A program made the position numbers and the translations under genes. A stretch of DNA of 24,627 bases from Bacteroidales bacterium. Its GTDB lineage: Bacteria > Bacteroidota > Bacteroidia > Bacteroidales > UBA12077. Numbering within the stretch: position 1 is the stretch's first letter; every line of letters starts with the position of its first letter. The notes under the pieces were generated by a model. That model ran no database searches. It was not told the origin of the DNA and saw only the letters and a list, made by a program, of their open reading frames with translations. The DNA lies in the NCBI GenBank assembly GCA_003446015.1, contig DMBU01000034.1:1-24627 (forward strand), in the 5' to 3' direction. Of this stretch, positions 22,401 through 24,627 are shown piece after piece.

Positions 22401-24401
22401 AATATTTGTATCGTCGCCGTCGCAAATCGTATCATTTACTGCAATAATCTCAACTGTTGGCTCAACCCAAATGTCTATATCTATTGGAGTTCCTGAACAT
22501 CTGTTATTTCCACCAGCATCAATAGTCCATGGAGTGATCGTATAAGTTACCATCTGTGCAATGGCAGAAGTATTATCGAGTGTCTGAACAATATCTGTAC
22601 CCATTAACTGTCCAACTGCATTGCTGTTGATTTCTCCAACAATATTTGCGTTTGGTGTAACAGTCCAGGTAAATCGCATTCCATTCGTAGTTATATTTTC
22701 CGAAGAGATTGCAATTGATGTGGAGGTATTATCACAAATGGTGTCGTCCACAGCTGTAATAATTACTGTTGGTTCTACCCAGATAACTACGGTGTCTGCA
22801 GGGCCCTCACATTGGGTTGAGAAAGGACCATAAGGAATGATTCTGTATACTACCGAATCTGCATATAAAGTAGGATTCGTTAAAAGATCTTTAATGGTGT
22901 CACCATCAAGGGTCATATCATCTCCAAGGATAGTGTTTGATGGATTTAGTATTTCTATTAAATACGTTGTTCCAGCCTCGGTACTTGTTAATACAATATG
23001 TGTTGTTTCTCCATTACAAAGCGTATCTTGTTGAGGTGTTGCTAAAACCTCCGGTCTTGGGTTTACTGTAAGTGTAGCTTGTGAATTGCTGCGATGGAAA
23101 TTTCCTAAGCTATCAGTAACAATTACACGGTATTTATAACCGTTCATTGAAGTATCAGCAGCCAATATTAATAAAATATCTGTATTTGAGTTAGCATAGG
23201 TAGCATTATCCATAACAGGAATCCATCCACCACTTCCTTCCAGCACTTCCCATTCGTATGTTAATGTTCCGCGACCAGTTGCCACGATAGAGAAGGTTGC
23301 GCTTTCACCATCGCAAACGGCCGTATCTTTGGGTTGGGTTTGAATTCTTGGTCGGATGTGTCCCCAGCCAAATTCGTTCCCGGATCCGGCAACTCCTCCA
23401 ATTAATGTATTTCTGTACGCAACAGAGTCAGCCCCGTCTTCATGGATACCATCCAGCATCCAGTCTCCACCTGTTGGACGCTTTATGATTCGACTTGCAT
23501 TCTGGACTTCTGAAAATCCGCTTCCGCTTAAATTAACATCAAAATCGTTGGAAGCAAAACTATTATTTGCCTTCACTCTCCAAAAACCAATACTATCAGC
23601 ATCGTACACTTCAACAGTATCGGCTGGAATCACATAGCCCGGATCGGGTAAAGGAAGACCAATACTATCGGGATCGCTGGCAATAAATTCTGATAATACT
23701 GAACCTGTTGTCTGAATTGCACTAAAGTTTAAATTCATTGGGTTGTAATGATTATCAGAACCTAAGGGGAAAAGATAATTGGAGCTTAATGCATTTACCC
23801 CACGTTCAAATTTACCAATAACACGGCTACCTGTTGTTGAACTATATGTTAATGAAGTCGGTAATTGGTTTTCCAGGTATAGAATATTGGCTCCCGTTTC
23901 AATGTTACCCCGGGCAATGCTCAGGTTATTTGAAACATTTACATTGTTCAGTAAAATAATTCTGTTACTGGCATTGGAAACACCATTATTGTTAATGTTC
24001 AGGTTAAAAAAAACTTCACCACCGGTGCTGGTAATTCGCTGAATGCTATTACCTATAAAGTTAACGGTACTGTTTCCGGCTGTAAAAATCCCGGTATTAA
24101 TCCAGTTTCCTTGTAAATTATAAATACCATTACCTTCGGTAGTACCCATATTAATGTAATGGCCACGTAAACCGATAGTACCCTGGTTGGTAATAGTACC
24201 AGCGGTATTTTCTAAGGTATCACCCTGAACAACAACTCCGTTGCTAACAGAAATGGCAGCTCCCTGGTTATTAATTACCTGGGCCTTAATTGTGCCTGAT
24301 TGAATAAACCATACAACCAATCCAAAAACCACAAGGGTTTTCAGCAGCATACCGGGTATCTTGCGGTGACTAGGGTTGATATGTTTATTCGTTCTGTTCA
24401 T
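19464..24401 (-). CDS. Giant T9SS-exported adhesin with SprB repeats and type-B C-terminal domain
   Basis: The gene encodes 1645 residues. Order: signal sequence (1-41, cut near IKAQ); a Gly/Asn-rich repetitive region (42-200) with repeated G-N-I/T-x-N patterns suggesting a beta-helix; a linker with unassigned domains (200-350); two Ig/PKD-like domains (350-545); three long related PKD-like domains that open TICDxxxTxI/TICNDT (about 545-860); about nine SprB-type repeats of about 70 residues (862-1550), each with a Cys near the start (SCFG, TCFG, LCNG) and a second Cys after YxVTVTD; and a gliding-type C-terminal sorting domain (1556-1645; PSAFSPNDDNINDKW, IFDRWGNRVF, YWDG, YYYIIYL). Such proteins are secreted by T9SS and held at the cell surface for adhesion or gliding. 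The exact ligand is unknown. Confidence 0.95.
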   Translation of the reverse strand: MNRTNKHINPSHRKIPGMLLKTLVVFGLVVWFIQSGTIKAQVINNQGAAISVSNGVVVQGDTLENTAGTITNQGTIGLRGHYINMGTTEGNGIYNLQGNWINTGIFTAGNSTVNFIGNSIQRITSTGGEVFFNLNINNNGVSNASNRIILLNNVNVSNNLSIARGNIETGANILYLENQLPTSLTYSSTTGSRVIGKFERGVNALSSNYLFPLGSDNHYNPMNLNFSAIQTTGSVLSEFIASDPDSIGLPLPDPGYVIPADTVEVYDADSIGFWRVKANNSFASNDFDVNLSGSGFSEVQNASRIIKRPTGGDWMLDGIHEDGADSVAYRNTLIGGVAGSGNEFGWGHIRPRIQTQPKDTAVCDGESATFSIVATGRGTLTYEWEVLEGSGGWIPVMDNATYANSNTDILLILAADTSMNGYKYRVIVTDSLGNFHRSNSQATLTVNPRPEVLATPQQDTLCNGETTHIVLTSTEAGTTYLIEILNPSNTILGDDMTLDGDTIKDLLTNPTLYADSVVYRIIPYGPFSTQCEGPADTVVIWVEPTVIITAVDDTICDNTSTSIAISSENITTNGMRFTWTVTPNANIVGEINSNAVGQLMGTDIVQTLDNTSAIAQMVTYTITPWTIDAGGNNRCSGTPIDIDIWVEPTVEIIAVNDTICDGDDTNIPVTSLNTTTNGIRYTWTVSDNPNITGEQNSVGNGQVIGTSIIQPLINTSFSKQMLQYVITPWTVNASNENECTDAAEVITIDIWIDPTPRVFTAILDDTICNDTRTSITLTTPNIMTVGQVTFDYVFDADPFLTGSSTGNNLTDSHVIADSLHNSTPSPVYPQVVRYTITPRSLATGCADGPSVIDSITVHPTADTYMFADSVVCYLESTGRVSVLAENGVNLFTYNWDDPYNHQTAATDSVLSIGMYTVTVTDNQSCTKIDSVLLEQPYRIIPVIDTVKNVSCFGAGDAYIILDPTGGNGRYSYSWSTGETTDSIYGLDGALYYATVTDWKGCAQDTTIEVGEPPQISIDVFPHHVRCYGENNGWAQVAAVGVGNYIWSTGATTAIISNLAPGPYSVTATNAEGCVSIQSTEIFEPDVLLIDSINSVNISCAGDADGTLDLFVSGGNTDLAYLYNWFTSDGTGLVSNSEDQAGLSGGKYYVTVTDWRGCLANDSATIDEPPVYLSSISATDVLCNGDNNGSIDLTVIGGNDESPYIYFWESLDGTGLVNNEEDQSGLSGGSYYVTITDAKDCKLHDTAIIIEPDLLDAVISESNLTCFGFEDGIAYLDITGGTGAYNISWSNGANSDSIFGLSGGTYYVTITDENNCTFTNYVEITEPEQIENNISSKNITCFGYNDGEIIITPSGGTLPYYYLWSHSTVFTDSLASNLNAGNYSVSVIDNNNCVEISAIDLTQPDPLTANITKEDISCFGMDNGYISLSLFGGTPDYSYNWSTGNTENSANMLSKGLYSINVLDLHNCELDTTIEIIEPEKLVINPVLRRPTCPDIQDGYIELNILGGRIPYTVYWEDGSFEENLYDIRSGIYDVLINDSSLCEIDTSFIVRSAHDFCFDIPSAFSPNDDNINDKWVVEMGGLYPNAEIEIFDRWGNRVFYSKGYEESQYWDGTQNGKELPLDAYYYIIYLKNGSSRISGTVTLLR

Positions 24402-24409
24402 AATTTACA

Positions 24410-24440
24410 GACCTACCAGGTTTTCAAAACCTGGTAGGTC
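24410..24440. repeat. Perfect 31-bp palindrome in the adhesin leader
   Basis: GACCTACCAGGTTTT (24410-24424) pairs perfectly with its complement (24426-24440) around one C. It starts 9 bp upstream of the adhesin ATG and ends 9 bp short of the FKBP stop codon. On the minus strand it is not followed by a T-run, so it is not a classic terminator. It looks like a dispersed palindromic repeat that may shape the mRNA between the two genes. Confidence 0.75.
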
Positions 24441-24448
24441 TTTTAAAC

Positions 24449-24627
24449 TTATTTAATTTCCAATAATTCAATATCAAATACCAGTGCCGAGTAGGGCGGA
24501 ACAAGATTTTGCAATCCTTTTTCACCATATCCCAGTGCCGATGGAATAAAAACCCGCCACACCGAACCTACAGGCATTAATTGTACGGCCTCGTTTAACC
24601 CCGGAATTAATGAGCTTATGGCGGTTG
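24449..24627 (-). CDS. FKBP-type peptidyl-prolyl isomerase, C-terminal part (partial)
   Basis: The 3' end of a minus-strand gene: 58 residues plus stop at 24449-24451, cut by the right edge. The frame reads LIPGLNEAVQLMPVGSVWRV, then FIPSALGYGEKG, then VPPYSALVFDIELLEI. These are the standard C-terminal FKBP blocks (I-P-G-x-x-E-A-x-x-x-M-x-x-G, A-Y-G, I-P-P-x-x-x-L-x-F-D-V-E-L). The enzyme folds proteins by prolyl isomerisation. In Bacteroidota such FKBPs are often periplasmic lipoproteins, but the N-terminus is outside the window. It precedes the adhesin gene on the same strand by 47 bp, so it could assist folding of exported proteins. Confidence 0.9.
   Translation of the reverse strand, partial: TAISSLIPGLNEAVQLMPVGSVWRVFIPSALGYGEKGLQNLVPPYSALVFDIELLEIK

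Noticed and set aside
21215..24042. Several plus-strand frames of 63-99 residues inside the adhesin gene
   Set aside because: They are antisense shadows of the repeat-rich adhesin frame and share no features of real proteins.
17595..24401. CRISPR array or tandem DNA repeats in the repeat-rich genes
   Set aside because: The repetition is at the protein-domain level (70-100 residues) with diverged DNA; no short regular direct repeats with spacers are present.

Overview
The window looks like an AT-rich chromosomal segment from a member of the Bacteroidota, probably a marine or sediment gliding-type lineage near Marinilabiliales or Flavobacteriia. The main indicators are a very large adhesin with SprB-type repeats and a type-B C-terminal sorting domain for the type IX secretion system (T9SS), several promoters of the Bacteroidota form TTTG-N19-TAnnTTTG, an RRM RNA-binding protein, a SUMF1 protein that resembles GldJ/GldK, and short dispersed palindromes between genes. 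The genus cannot be fixed from the sequence alone.

Layout. 1-2011: the 3' end of an unidentified plus-strand gene, then three minus-strand envelope genes (lipocalin-like lipoprotein, SUMF1-domain secreted protein, small outer-membrane-like protein). 2012-2880: a 516-bp spacer, an RRM protein and its bidirectional terminator. 2896-5794: a tight minus-strand operon of acyltransferase, methyltransferase, YhcH/NanQ-like protein and secreted esterase. 6042-6674: a MarC-family membrane protein on the plus strand, followed by a MITE/REP-like palindrome. 6887-10641: a minus-strand operon reading acpS, acsA-type ligase, stand-alone acyl carrier protein (ACP), kbl-type alpha-oxoamine synthase. 11009-11082: tRNA-Asn. 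11083-12870: an accessory patch with a tRNA-like fragment, a frameshifted gene, a ParD/ParE toxin-antitoxin pair and palindrome debris. 12871-14526: a lipoprotein amidase. 14550-24627: a minus-strand cluster reading FKBP (partial), 1645-residue T9SS adhesin, five-domain Ig-like secreted protein, TPR-TM-SpoIIE-REC phosphatase and two SiaC-like phosphoproteins.

Two gene sets deserve attention. The first is the acpS/acsA/ACP/kbl operon. It holds all the parts needed to load a short acyl group on a dedicated carrier and condense it with an amino acid. This is unlike the usual pairing of kbl with threonine dehydrogenase, and its product is unknown. The second places a partner-switching output module (SpoIIE phosphatase plus two SiaC homologues, as in the Pseudomonas SiaABCD aggregation/biofilm system) directly downstream of a giant surface adhesin. 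This suggests a surface-attachment locus in which the adhesin and its control circuit are linked.

The ParDE promoter is also unusually readable. Its inverted-repeat operator fills the promoter spacer and overlaps the -7 element, as expected for autoregulation.
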